Part shown: positions 22,016 through 33,275 of the stretch, piece by piece
Numbering within the stretch: the first letter of the stretch is position 1
How the letters are laid out: each line of letters starts with the position of its first letter
From: Odontocerum albicorne
Taxonomy: Eukaryota; Arthropoda; Insecta; Trichoptera; Odontoceridae
Direction: 5' to 3'
DNA length: 64,000 nt
Assembly (NCBI GenBank): GCA_949825065.1
Contig: OX463862.1
Span: 18,593,118-18,657,117, forward strand
Translations under genes and position numbers: made by a program
The notes under the pieces: model-generated
Seen by the model: the letters and a program-made list of their open reading frames with translations, nothing else
Databases searched by the model: none
Told to the model about the DNA's origin: nothing

Positions 22016-23775
22016 TATAGCGATGTTGTTGTAAATTACGTTAAGTATTCTGTTAACCTTGTTCCTTATCACCATCATTCTGTCAACGTCATTTTTAAAC
22101 TCATTCATCACACGTTAACATACTGCCCAGTTAAGATAATTCATCTACCTGTTACAGTTTCTTTAAGTTTACCCATGCATCGCGAACACATGATCACACC
22201 CCTTTCTATAACTTATGGTTTCGGTACATTAATTTTCAAACAAATTCGTCAAAGACGATTTAAGGGATATGATAAACAAACTGCATGAAATATGTCTAGT
22301 AAAATGACAAATATATAGAATTAATAATAAAAAAATGAGATCACTCTGTCACAGTCATTTTCTAGTGAAACGTTTTATATATTCACAAAATACATGAATT
22401 TTAGAATTATTATTTTATTTATATTTTATAAAGCTTCTTTGCACATGTTAACCTCAATTACATGCAAACCTTACGAAAAGTTATAAACAACAACAGGAAT
22501 GAAAAATGATAAATTAAACTAAAAAATACATGAGAAACAGTTAAATAAAATAAAAAAATAGTTAACAAGAAATATTAGTTTAATCAAAGTAACTAAAACC
22601 CATTTCTAAGAAAACTCAAAAAGCTTTCTTCAAAAAAATTATGAAGATGTCAATATCAGCTCGTAATACAGAAGATGAGCACTTAGCAGATTAGTTCCAC
22701 TTATTGCTAGTCTAAATTAATCATTATTTATGAACCTGGATTATAATAGAATACAAAACTTTATATTTTCCAACATAGTAAGATAACGTGTAGCTCTTGT
22801 CAACTTGTACTCGACTGTTTGTTTTTCCATTAAAACTATGTAAATTTTAAATGACGTATTGAATGGTTAAAATATAAACCAAAATAATAATAACAGCAGG
22901 TACGAAGATAAAGGTAAAAACGGTAGCACAATTGTAAGCAATTTGAGTAAAGAACAAACAAGCTTTACCTACTAAGAAATGAAACTTCTCTATTAGCAAG
23001 TCTCAACAAAACAAAGCACTTAAAAAAACTCTTCAAATCCTTTATAATAAATAGTTTAAACCATTCATAAACTCTTAAAAGTTAGGATGTTTAAACAATA
23101 AATTAACTATTATCTCTAGTTATAAATCATTATATTCAATTACAAATAAATACCGACCCCTTAGTGGTTTGAGTATTTCTTTACAAAATATTTAAATTAC
23201 TTTAACTTTAATACTTTCTGTGAAATGTGTTTTTTTAGTTTTAAGTATTGGTTAAAAGGTTTGACGCCTTCCAAGTTTTGAGATTAGTTTAAATCCAAGA
23301 AGTAAGTACCTTGAATAACGGAAGTTTATTATATAAACGTAATTCTGTTTTAAAGTTTTTTTCGTTTAATTATTCTGAGTGATAAAGCAGATTGACTTAA
23401 CAATTTATTGAATTAAATATATTAATTAATTGTTTCACTCATAAAATTCACTAAAATAGTATATTTGGACGAATTTATATAAAAAAATCGAGCACACAAT
23501 TAACATTTTTTTTGTAAATTTTAAATATCAAGACAGTTAAATTGGTATTTCAATATTAAATACAGTTTAAAAAAATATTTATCCTATACAAAGAGGCATG
23601 AAGTGTCGTTGTTAAACAGGTCAAATGTGAGATAGGTTCATTTTGCACATATACGTCTAATGTGGTTGGTTAAATCTAATTCGTTTAAGCGAATACGTAC
23701 TTATTACAAAAACATGCATGTTTACATTTATGCAAAAAAAAGACCAGCAAATAAAACAATATACGGTTTATTTGC
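22016..23775. other. AT-rich region downstream of the protease gene
   Basis: No coding frame, transposon motif or tandem structure was recognised. It is unusually free of the repeat families that fill the rest of the window. Confidence 0.4.
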
Positions 23776-23781
23776 TTTATT
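23767..23781 (-). terminator. Candidate polyadenylation signals for the protease gene
   Basis: Two AATAAA hexamers on the minus strand (23776-23781 and 23767-23772), about 290 nt beyond the stop codon. Other AT-rich signals are possible. Inferred from position only. Confidence 0.3.
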
Positions 23782-24069
23782 GAATAAACACAAACATTAA
23801 AATGCGTTTTCATTCCTACATCTCGTTTAAAGAATATTCCATATAAGGCCACAGAGTGAAGTATCCTCGATTTACGGGGAAATATGGGTTGGATCTTTTT
23901 TGAATTTATATACAATTTAAACTGTGTTTTCCTTGAAAGTAATTTTTTTTTGTGTTTATAAAAACTATAACATAAAATATGAAATATCAACAAAATAAAA
24001 TTGCTTGACAATGTTTTTTTTTAATGAAAACAAGTACTTACATAATACCTTTCATTATTATATTCATGA

Positions 24070-25524
24070 TCAGGTCTGTATAAAGTCCATGTACTTAGCA
24101 GCATCAGTATAGACCACATATTCGTTCAAGTCACAGCTGTGTGTCTCAGAATCCTTGAGAGACTTTGAGATGATTCCACGCAGGGTCCATTTCTTCCCTT
24201 GCCTCATGTATAATCCACCACCAGAATCTCCGTTGCATGGACCAGAACCATCACGCTTCCCAGCGCAGATCGTCGCATCTGATGTCAACTTGAAAAACTC
24301 TGGTCTTGATGCTCTACAGGTTGTTGTTGACACTACAGGAACCATTGCCACTTTTGGTTCTGGTGTAGTTGGAATGCCATTTTCATCCTTTCCCCAACCG
24401 ACAACTGCCCCTACCTGCCCAACAATATTTTCAAGATCAGGATCTCCAGACCAAAGACATATTGGTCTTATGTAATCAGTTACTGTTACGTTTTGACTCA
24501 AAGTAAGTACAGCAATATCGTTATTAAGCATCATGCCAATGTCAAAATACTCGTGTACCTTTATGTTTGAAACAGATTTTGTAACAGCTGTTTCTTCGGT
24601 CCAGTCGTGAATGTTGTAAACGCCTAATTTGAGAACTATGTCATCTGGATCGACCTCATTTCCTGCCCTTTTTTTCAAGCAATGTCCAGCAGTTATAACG
24701 TGTTTCTTCGATATGAGATTACCAGAACAAATGAATTCCAAGCCCCTAGGTCTTTTGATAAAAATTGCCACCATCCATGGCCAATCTCCTTTAGTTACTG
24801 TGTTTCCTGATACAATCAATGGGTTTAAGTTTCTTGTTGTCCCACAAACTTCTTGATTGAAATATCCATTAGATTCCACACTCAAGGGTTTTGGTTTAAA
24901 ATTGATGACTGCTCCATCGTCGTCTTGAGAAAATCTATTGTCCAATGATATTATTGTTTCATGGGGATGTTTTAAAGTTTTTTTTCCAACGTTTTTCAAA
25001 GGTACCGGTCCTCCTATTACCAGCTTGTCTCTTGGACTGTTCCTTATGGCTGATTCTCCAGAATGCAGAGTATGCTCCAAGTCTATAGCTGTTAATTGTC
25101 TTCCGTAAAGTGGATCTCCTGAACACAGCAGTTTTCCAGCGAAGACGATAGTCATGACAGTGGGAAGTGGTGAGACCAGCGGAAATGTCACTTTGTACTT
25201 AATTGGCCAGTTGTTTGCTATTTTTCTCAACACCACATCTCTTTCATCTCCTAACTCTATTTTCCCAACGTAAGATGTTGGAAGTTCTGCTCTTATTGCC
25301 ATTCTGATCTTTATGGTCATCTCAGACCCATAAGATGGAGGGTTCGGCGCTTCGATAATACCAAACCATCTATAGCCATCAGTCTCATAGTGGAAGATCG
25401 TCGGACATGATGATATTGGTAAGGGTTGTGATTGGACTTGCATATAATATGAACAGAGTAAATATAGGGAGGCTATTACTAGATTCAGAGATCTTATTTT
25501 GTTAGACCAGTTATATACAGCCAT
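24070..25524 (-). CDS. GD-like secreted serine protease (S1 family), single exon
   Basis: The 484-residue frame is intact. Residues 1-32 look like a signal peptide (hydrophobic core about 13-26). Residues 40-150 match the GD N-terminal domain of gastrulation-defective-type proteases (CPTIFHYETDGYRWFGIIEA; later GKLLCSGDPLYGRQL). The S1 domain starts near residue 236 (LIVSG) and has all three catalytic residues: His281 (ITAGHC), Asp336 (NNDIAVL) and Ser434 (NGDSGGG). In the fly, GD acts in the extracellular cascade that cleaves Snake in dorsoventral patterning; other insect relatives are less well known, so the role here is unknown. Features: the residue at the S1-pocket 189 position is Gly, not Asp, so trypsin-like specificity is not expected, and no Arg or Lys directly precedes LIVSG. 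No intron interrupts the frame. About 30 nt after the stop, a GTAAGT motif could be a splice donor in the 3' UTR. The start is the first Met before the signal sequence. Confidence 0.93.
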   Translation of the reverse strand: MAVYNWSNKIRSLNLVIASLYLLCSYYMQVQSQPLPISSCPTIFHYETDGYRWFGIIEAPNPPSYGSEMTIKIRMAIRAELPTSYVGKIELGDERDVVLRKIANNWPIKYKVTFPLVSPLPTVMTIVFAGKLLCSGDPLYGRQLTAIDLEHTLHSGESAIRNSPRDKLVIGGPVPLKNVGKKTLKHPHETIISLDNRFSQDDDGAVINFKPKPLSVESNGYFNQEVCGTTRNLNPLIVSGNTVTKGDWPWMVAIFIKRPRGLEFICSGNLISKKHVITAGHCLKKRAGNEVDPDDIVLKLGVYNIHDWTEETAVTKSVSNIKVHEYFDIGMMLNNDIAVLTLSQNVTVTDYIRPICLWSGDPDLENIVGQVGAVVGWGKDENGIPTTPEPKVAMVPVVSTTTCRASRPEFFKLTSDATICAGKRDGSGPCNGDSGGGLYMRQGKKWTLRGIISKSLKDSETHSCDLNEYVVYTDAAKYMDFIQT

Positions 25525-26689
25525 TTTAAAAATCGTACTTCAAATAAATCAACGCTTTTATTTGATAAGTATTTTTAACGCTTATTTTTCTCAAAAAATG
25601 TTTTATTGGCTATTAGAGTATTTAGACACAATTTGTAAAATTATATCACATTTTTCAGGAGAATTACATTTATACTTAAGGTATTAAAAAAACATTTGTT
25701 TTTACTCTTTACATATTTAATATTGATGTCAGCAGAAATCTTTTCAGACGTTGAAAATCCATGAAATATCTCGTCTCGAGACAGATTGTTAAAAATTTAA
25801 GTTTTTTCTCTTGTCGCTCCTTATTAGCGAGAATTATTTCAAACTTTTGTCAAAGTGTCAAATTAAGAAACGGAACAGCTGACAATGTCAAAATATTGTC
25901 GAGAATATAATCAATTAAACTTATTTATTTCACTATAAACACTAGAAAACACAATGTTTACACGTCAACTTAATTTTTTAATAGCGTTTTAAATTGTTTA
26001 ACACACGTCATTGTCAAAAAAATTAAAAAGATGTACAAATCACTATTATCACGTATAAATTTTTTACTGCCTTCATAAAAAGAAGAATGCAATTTTAAGG
26101 TTAGGTATAAAAAAAAATTGTCCTGATTAACACGAAACAATAGGAAATCACTTAATTTTAATACATTTTAAGAATAAACAAAGTATTAATAATAATAAAG
26201 CAAATAATTATACATTTTGATGCATGGTTAAAAAAAAAACCGAAAATACACAATACGAAACGAAAAGAGATTTTGAGGTTATATTTGACTTAGATCGATA
26301 TTTTTTGGCACTGTTACACTCCGTCGAGTGGCGGTCAAGCACTGATAATATATTGCTATTGAAGGCTGTTAATAGCTACTTGACAGTACTGATGGTCATA
26401 CATGAAAAGGGTGGGGAGAAGGTTTTCAGAGATTGTCAACATTTTTTTCACTTGTTTCATATTTTTTTTGAAAATATCAAAAAGATTTTTTTAAACGGTG
26501 CTTATCAAATATATACAAATATGTTTTTCTTAATAAGATTAATTTTATTTCTAGATAAACACAAACAAATTTACAATGAGTTATATCTTAAATACTGTAG
26601 TTTTTCAATTTCTTTGTCATAATCGGTGATAAATTAATAATCATATAAATAACTATATTCTAGCCCTTTTAAACAATTTATGATAAACA
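25525..26689. other. Region upstream of the protease gene, promoter not resolved
   Basis: AT-rich, with no clear TATA/initiator pair. A plus-strand open frame of 132 codons (26224-26622) has no recognised motif and is not called as a gene. Confidence 0.4.
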
Positions 26690-26850
26690 TGATGGCTAAT
26701 CTGTAATGCTTTGGAGTTCCGTATTGAAAGACATCGCTTCAATACCCGCAATGTGATATTCCCTTTGAATGCCACAAGCATTTATTCGCCTAGTATAAAT
26801 GAGAGCATAAGGACACCTATGACTTCGGTTATGTCTATTCTTTTGAAAAA
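26690..26850 (+). repeat. Repeat family J, fragment
   Basis: Shares CCTATGACTTCGGT...ATTCT...AAAAAAA with 39070-39310 and more weakly with 31562-31735. Family not identified. Confidence 0.45.
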
Positions 26851-28309
26851 AAAATACTACTACCATTTACAGTTAAGTAATAAAGTATTTTATTGAAAAC
26901 GTTGATTTTTCCAATAAAATTTATTCATTCTATGTTAGTTTATATTTATGGATTAAAAAAAGTCCGCTTGGTACTAATTTAGTATTTTTTAATTTTTTAA
27001 GGTATTTTTGAAGATTGTTTTTTTGGTTGGTAGTCACAATATTGTTTTCTCAAAATTGTTATTTTATAAAATTTCATATCTGCTGTCTAAGTGGACAAAA
27101 TATAAAAAAATAATCCAGCCTCCGTTCTACCTATTATGAAATGTATAACAGACGTGCTTCATTCTCATCAATATTTTAGAAAAAAAAGAATAAAACATTA
27201 GTCAACTTAAAAGAATACCGATACAATTTCCATCTCAAGCTATATTTTCCTATTTTAATTGTTATTACTTTTTTTTAATATTTTTTCTTATTCTAAGTTT
27301 AAGGTATGATCACGGACATCGAAAATAATTAAAGAACAAAATCTGGTTAACTGGAAAAAATCGTTTTAAGACAATACATCTCAGAGGTGTATTTTTGTAA
27401 AATGCAGAATGTTGCTTTATTTTCATTATTTTGCGTATATGACTAAGCATAGTTTCATCTGGTGGGCTTATTACTGTACATTAAATATCTACCAACCAAC
27501 CAGATCATCTTAGATACATTAAACTATTTTAATACATGACAGATTTTACAAAAAATATTTATTTTTTCGTTTAACTTTAAGTAAAAAAAAAGTATATATG
27601 ACTAATCTCTTTAAATAGTGGTATGACAAGAGGAAAGGAATTTGTTCAAGGATAAGGAAGAGAAATAATAAACGCCTGTTATTATTTTACGTAAATTAAA
27701 CCATGACATTAACCTTTTATTTGCTTAATATTTCATACTATGAAGATTTAAGTGTGTTCATTCAATATTTCAAATAAAACAAAGATTCACACGTTGTGAG
27801 TTAGACCCTTTTTATTATATAAAAAATATATACGTCATATTTATTTGAAAGATTATTAATATTTAACAAATAATATTCAAAATAAGTTTCCATAAAACTA
27901 AATAAGATTTATTGTTGGCGTTCCCTGAATTCAGAATATACCGTTAGTTTTAAATTCACAAATGCTACCAACTTCCTATGAACTTGGCGGTATTTGTAAG
28001 TAGGCGCCAACTATCGTCCTTTTTAACCCACTATTTTATCTCTGCCCGGAAACTGAAGCTTTACTATGAAACGTACTGTTATTGTGTATTAAGTTTGCAT
28101 TGTATTTTTACAAGTGGATGGTTTTAACAAGATAATCTTTTAATGTCTTTTCTGAATTATGACTTTTTTTAAAACTGCAAGTGATTTGTCAGTCTTTTAA
28201 TATTTTTTTTAAGATTTCATGATTTTTTGTTAAGTTGTTGGTTAAAATAGAGATCATATATATTTTTTTTCATGAAACACTTAATTTTTATAAATTCATT
28301 TAAAAATGG
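26851..28309. other. AT-rich region with one SINE-tail fragment
   Basis: At 27455-27505 the minus strand carries a piece of the SINE-1/LINE-B tail (GGTTGGTTGGTAGATATT, then AATAAGCCCACCAGATG). Nothing else was recognised. Confidence 0.45.
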
Positions 28310-28470
28310 TTATAGTGGTGTGCTAGTGTCAAACTTAAGGTATGGAAATGAAGCCTGGGCATTAAAAGGGGATGGTAAGAGTAGAACAAATTGTAGAATG
28401 TATGTTATTACAATGTTAGTAAGAATGTTTTAAGTAGAATTAAAATAGAAAACTCGAGATCGTTTTGAGT

Positions 28471-28670
28471 GTCGACCTACGTGGCCTAATAGTAAGACGT
28501 TTGTGTTCTTACTCTGGGGTTACAGGTTAAATCCCCATTAACACCTAGATTTTTTTAAATGAGAATTTCTGCCTGGTTCACACTTAAGGTTGAAAGATAT
28601 TACCACATGGTAATAAACATAACAGGTTGTACTGTATATAATGAAAGTGTAATAGAATACAAACCAAATA
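28471..28670 (+). mobile_element. SINE-1 copy inside LINE-A
   Basis: tRNA-like head (TGGCCTAATAGTAAGACG; degenerate B-box GGTTAAATCCCC), linker, and tail with AGGTTGTACTGTATATAATG then AAAGTGTAATAGAATAC. More diverged than the neighbouring copy, so it probably inserted earlier. Confidence 0.75.
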
Positions 28671-28888
28671 ATAAGTTGCAAAGGACTTACAAAACAAATA
28701 TTAATATTTGAAATATATAGAGAGTGGGGAAGAGGTCGACTAAGGAAGAGTGGGACGAGATAGTTGAAAGGAATTTTAATTGAAGGAAAAATCAGAAGTG
28801 TGGGAAATAGAAGAGCATTCGTGACGAGATATATTGATGTGGACGAGATGAGAGGCGTGTGCGTGGATAGAAATATGTCGATATCAAA

Positions 28889-29080
28889 AGACGACCTCCA
28901 TGGCCTAGTGGTAAGACACTTGTCTGCCGATCCGGAGGTTGCGGGTTCGATCCCCGCTGGAACCCTGATTTTTTTTAAATAGGATTCCTGTCTTGTTAGC
29001 ACTTATGGCCTATAAAAACATATTTCTGGTTGGTCGGAAGAGATTGCCACATGGCAATAAACTCGCCAGGTTAAAAAAAA
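28889..29080 (+). mobile_element. SINE-1 copy inside LINE-A, poly-A subfamily
   Basis: Well-preserved head with A-box-like TGGCCTAGTGGTAAGAC and canonical B-box GGTTCGATCCCC, then linker, GGTTGGTCGGAAGAGATTGC, GGCAATAAACTCGCCAGGTT and an A run. The head could fool a tRNA finder, but it is part of a repeat. Imperfect flanking similarity (GAAATATGTCGAT / AAAGATGTGGAGAT) may be a decayed target duplication. Confidence 0.85.
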
Positions 29081-29530
29081 AGATGTGGAGATCCGTCATC
29101 TTTGTCTACCTGAAAAAGGGGACGAAGTGATGGTATATATTTTATAATTTTTTTAAATATGTATGGTTGTTTAAAAAATGGATTTTTTTTTAAGGATTTG
29201 GATATATCTTAATTAGAACATAAAATGTAATCACATAACGTTATCTCATCATCATTATTGTTATTTCACTGTTAAACATAGTTGTAATTATCAGCCATCT
29301 TACTAAGGTATTTGCCTGTTCCCAGACAATTGACATAATTCACAATATTCTTATAAACTTTTTGGATTTATTATGATCCCACTACCAACAAAAAGTTAAA
29401 ATAATTTGTACAAAATTGTGAAACATTTAAAAAACCGAGTTTTATTTGTTAAGGATATATTTGAGTATTGTTGAATTGGAAAAAAATGTAAATTTATGTT
29501 TTCTTATGTAAAATGACAGATGTAAGTTAT

Positions 29531-29725
29531 ACACATATCATCACGACTTGTCCTTTGCGGGACGGGCAAAGAGGATAAGGAAGGACAAGAGTGAGTAACC
29601 ACACAACTGACATCTCCTCCTTATTGACACATCTTGCTGTGCACAATTGTTCATTATTCATACTAATCACTTTACCCTTTTTCAAAATCTGGTCCACGGA
29701 TTAACTTCCAATTTCCACACAACAT
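29531..29725 (-). mobile_element. LINE-A 3' fragment
   Basis: Minus-strand LINE-A ending; on the plus strand ATCATCACGACTTGTCCTTT marks the 3' end and CTTTTTCAAAATCTGGTCC the upstream coding part. Confidence 0.6.
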
Positions 29726-30464
29726 ATCAACATATTATAAAAACTAACATTTCAGGATACATACATATCTAAAAAATATTATATTAACCTCTTCGGACCT
29801 GGCGTCCACTCTAATGTACACAGAGCTCATATGCAATTTGTAATCAACTTTGTGACATAGTTTTGTTCCCAATGATACCAAATGAAATGTAGGATACTGT
29901 ACTATCGACTTCGTAGGTTTTGGGTACCATCTATTCAAACTAATACACCGTGTGTAAAAAATAATCAAATACAATAAATTACATTCAATCAAAGAGAACA
30001 TATTTCAACGGTAACGAAAATACGACATTATTGGGTAAATTATAAAGAAAAAATTACTTAAGATAAAATGGAATAATCAGTCTTCCAGTTAAGATCTAAG
30101 ATTGGCTCATTCCCGATTTATGAAAATAGCTTGCACACAAATGAGACGCGTGGAAGACTGTGAATTGGGTCTTCAAGGTATTCAAGTCAAAAAGAGGAAA
30201 AACCAAACATTATTTACTCATCAATTAAACCCTTAAGGCATTCAGATACTGTAAGATTCCATATTCGTATTATCGATAAAATTGTTCACTGCAATAGTTT
30301 AATAGATATTAAATTATAACAAATTTAGTGACTTGCCTTGAAATGATTCATTCATCGAATTGATCACAGACTGGTCATAAAATATATTATTCTTTTTATT
30401 TGTATGCTCAATGCAGAACATCATGGTCAACTGCTATGTCTCGAACTTTGCGTACTACATTTTT

Positions 30465-30960
30465 ATTTATTTATTTTCTCAAAACAGGCTTAGCCCAATT
30501 ACTTTGAAAAAATACAAAAAGTGTTAACATTCCAATTAAAGAAAAAATATATGAAATAAAAAAATATATATAAAATGAAAAATAATGTATATGCATGCAC
30601 ATCTACATACAAACATACACATTATATTCAAAGTCACTTAAGTACGTTGATGAGTGCTTTCTAACGCGCTCAATCTTAAAAGAAAATTTACTTTTGCTTT
30701 TGGTAACGTGATATGAAATATGTCAATATCCGAAGCAGTCCTGTTCAAAAGAGTTAAGGCCCTTCCAACAGGCATAGCGGCTGGAAGACCCGTTCTTGCG
30801 TATGTTATTGAGAACACTTCTTGCCGGCGCAGTCTAGTGTAATTGTTAGGTATATTTAACGCTAATCTTTGTAATAATGCTGGACAGTTCACAACTCCTC
30901 GAACGAGTTTGACAACGTATACCAGGAGACGCAGACCAACGTATAAATTTGACAACGTAT
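30465..30960 (-). mobile_element. LINE-F 3' end with reverse transcriptase C-terminus
   Basis: The minus-strand frame of about 100 codons contains LVRGVVNCPALLQRLALNIP and ends ESTHQRT. The 'VNCP.LL..L....P' pattern followed by an R-rich stretch is typical of CR1/jockey-type LINE protein ends. The 3' untranslated part ends in GTAATTGGGCTAAGCCTG, then (AATA)n. A second coding copy is at 52395-52770. Confidence 0.7.
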
Positions 30961-31019
30961 AAATGTTCCTTTACCTCCCGGTTCTGGGTCATGTGAATGC
31001 AGCACTTTAAAAGGATCAT

Positions 31020-31475
31020 GTTAACTCCTTTAATGTATTCGTTCATCTCATAGGAAACCTTCCGTTTGCTCCTCTTCCCTCGCCTGTCCCGTTACATCTA
31101 ACTTATTCAGACTTTCATCATTCTTTCTAGTAACATGTTCAAAGTACGTTAAGATTCTTTTTATGTGTGTTGTCGCAAGTATTTCGGTAATTTCCAATTC
31201 TTGGTTGTTAGGGACATTGGTGCACCTTGCGGTCCATGGGTTACGGAGGATCCACCTCCTATATTACATCTCGAAAGCATCAAGCATATATTTTCCTTTT
31301 TTCTCATCGTCCATGTTTCTACGCCATACAGTGCAATGGAGAATGCTAGAGACTTAACCATATGAATATGGGTTCTTATCCATAAAATCTGGTTAGTCCA
31401 TATATTTGTCAGAATTATCATCGTATCAAAACAAATATACAGTGAAAATGTCCATAGAATATGGATCATCTTTAT
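31020..31475 (-). mobile_element. RTE-like LINE fragment (LINE-D)
   Basis: The minus strand reads MVKSLAFSIALYGVETWTMR, then KKENICLM, and further on NWKLPKYLRQHT. This is the region after the reverse transcriptase catalytic core in insect RTE-type LINEs (ALYG.ETW..). A related minus-strand piece is at 32945-33275. Frame is broken. Confidence 0.7.
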
Positions 31476-31561
31476 TCCATGCACCTTAATTATCTATTTA
31501 TTTACTTACGGTCAATTTCATCTTTAAATATTTTTTACAAAATACAATTGAAATTCAGATA

Positions 31562-31735
31562 GACATTCGAAGGTGTAAGAAAACGTATGATTCTGGTCAT
31601 ATTTATTCTTTCAAAAAAGAGGGGAAAAAATACTTCGGTATTCTCCAATCATCTCACAACGGTGTGCCATCGAATCCAATGCAGCGGTATGGTCAGTGAG
31701 TTTACTGATGTGGAACAAATCACTCACTTAAAGAA
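31562..31735 (+). repeat. Repeat family J, fragment
   Basis: Diverged copy of the family at 39070-39310, sharing the GGTATTCTCCAATCATCT...GTGTGCCATCGAATCCA segment and the GGTCAGTGAGTTTACTGATG end. Confidence 0.5.
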
Positions 31736-31851
31736 GGTATAAGAAATAAAGAAAAACTCCACGGCACAGCTTCGCTTTCCAACTGAATAGACATTAGAAT
31801 GGAGAGATGATCCTCGACTACGAGGTTCAGAAACGACGACGATGACACGAC

Positions 31852-32057
31852 GATGAGCACGTGATGAAGAATAAGAACTTACTACTCGTACTACACACAA
31901 ACGATGAGCACGTGATGAAGAATAAGAACTTACTACTCGTACTATACACAAACGATGAGCACGTGATGAAGAATAAGAACTTACTACTCGTACTACACAC
32001 AAACGATGAGCACGTGATGAAGAATAAGAACTTACTACTCATACTACACACAAAACA
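31852..32057. repeat. 51-bp minisatellite, 4 copies
   Basis: Unit starts at 31852, 31903, 31954 and 32005 (GATGAGCACGTGATGAAGAA...). Only a few substitutions separate the copies. Because 51 is divisible by three, open frames cross it on both strands with a 17-residue period; this is a by-product rather than evidence of a gene. Confidence 0.95.
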
Positions 32058-32179
32058 GACCAGAGCTCAGAAAACCCCGAGTCGTGCAAGAACACGTTTC
32101 AATGTAGAGGATGCTTATGTGCATCAATGATGTTTCTCCTTTACATTGATAAATCTCGTCATGACCAAACTTCTATTGT

Positions 32180-32510
32180 TCAGAATTATCACTTTAACTT
32201 CTTTCAAACTATGTCAACCTGATCCAGCCACGTTGATCTCAGTCTACCTCTTCCAGCCACATTTCTGACTTGTTTACTCGCTTAGTCATTCTTTGACTAT
32301 TCATTCTTTTCACATGTCCAAACAGTCTTAATCTTTCTTTTTTTCATTTTACTTAAAACTTTAATTTTATTCGTGCATTCACTTCTGATGTGTTCACCAT
32401 ATTTTTTACATTGACACCCCACAAGTGTTCTTACTGTACGCATCTCCAAAGCATTAATCTGCTTTTATCCTTCTAGAAAGTCTAAGCGTCAATCTCATTT
32501 GAACTAATTT
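32180..32510 (-). mobile_element. LINE-A-related fragment
   Basis: Minus-strand decayed similarity to the GHVERM region (FGHVKRMN-like) and the preceding segment. It resembles the copy at 47095-47600 more than the main LINE-A group. Confidence 0.55.
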
Positions 32511-32944
32511 GAATATATTAACAAACTTTTGTCAGTTAACTTAACTTTGTTCGGATTGCTGTTAAACCACAAACAACTCGTATACTTACTTAATATGCAC
32601 GAGCTGTTATCTTTAATTATTTAACTAATTATTTTTATTACATAAAGGAGTTGTATAATTGCTGTGACAATGAAATGTCTAAATCTTCACTATTGTCATA
32701 AAAGATTACAATACAACTAGAACATCAAAGTTTAGCGTTAATTGCTCAATCAAAAAATTTTCCCTTAGATTTAATTTTCTTTTGTTGAATGTTTCTTTTA
32801 GTTGGGAAAGTTTATTTCTTCTTCATCGGATACTTAATAAAAAAAACTTAACTGAAGCTTGGTGTACCACGTATTTCCATCATCCTCGGTCCTGGCCCAT
32901 GTTGAATACAACGATTTAAGAATATCTTGTTAACCTCTTTATTT

Positions 32945-33275
32945 GGTCCGTCTATCTTATAAAACTCATTCTTCTTGCTAGCTTTTCCTCAACTATCCCA
33001 GCGATCACCAGCTTCTGCAGACTTTCGTTATATTTCTGGTAACATGCACAAAGTGTGTAAGAATTATTTTTCTGTATGTTGTCAAAAGTCCTTCGGTTAT
33101 CTCCAATTCTTGGATAATGGAGACGTTCGTGCATCGTTCGTGCAATCCACGAGATACCTTCAAGATCACATCTTGAAGGTATCTACCATGTTCATTTCCT
33201 CGTATCTCATCATCCATATTTACACTTCATACAGTACTATGGAGAATAGTAGATATTTAATCAGACAGATTTTGA
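32945..33275 (-). mobile_element. RTE-like LINE fragment (LINE-D)
   Basis: Overlapping minus-strand frames read SIIQELEITEGLLTTYRKII, then FVHVTRN, and in another frame NESLQKLVIAGIVEEKLARR. Together these give the 'L.EL.I..RL......FGHV.R' and 'ESL.KLV..G' pattern of RTE-type LINE ends. Confidence 0.65.

Larger units (their letters stand above)
28310..29140 (+). mobile_element. LINE-A copy interrupted by two SINE insertions
   Basis: LINE-A pieces lie at 28310-28470 (LRYGNEAWALKGDG-type segment), 28690-28885 (GKIRSVGNRRAFVTRYIDVD, then EMRGVCVDRN) and 29085-29140 (MWRSVIFVYLKKG). Joined in order they follow the LINE-A C-terminus; the gaps are exactly the two SINEs. All pieces carry stops or frameshifts. 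Confidence 0.75.

Noticed and set aside
24155..24475. 106-codon plus-strand frame
   Set aside because: It is antisense to the protease coding sequence.
26224..26622. 132-codon plus-strand open frame upstream of the protease gene
   Set aside because: No domain or family motif; rich in Phe/Ile/Leu/Lys as expected for AT-rich random sequence; no supporting context.
28892..28965. tRNA gene-like segment with good A and B boxes
   Set aside because: It is the head of SINE-1, repeated many times with the same downstream linker and tail; acceptor stem ends do not pair convincingly.
31852..32057. Possible CRISPR-like array (four regular 51-bp units)
   Set aside because: Units are contiguous with no variable spacers, and the DNA is eukaryotic; it is a minisatellite.
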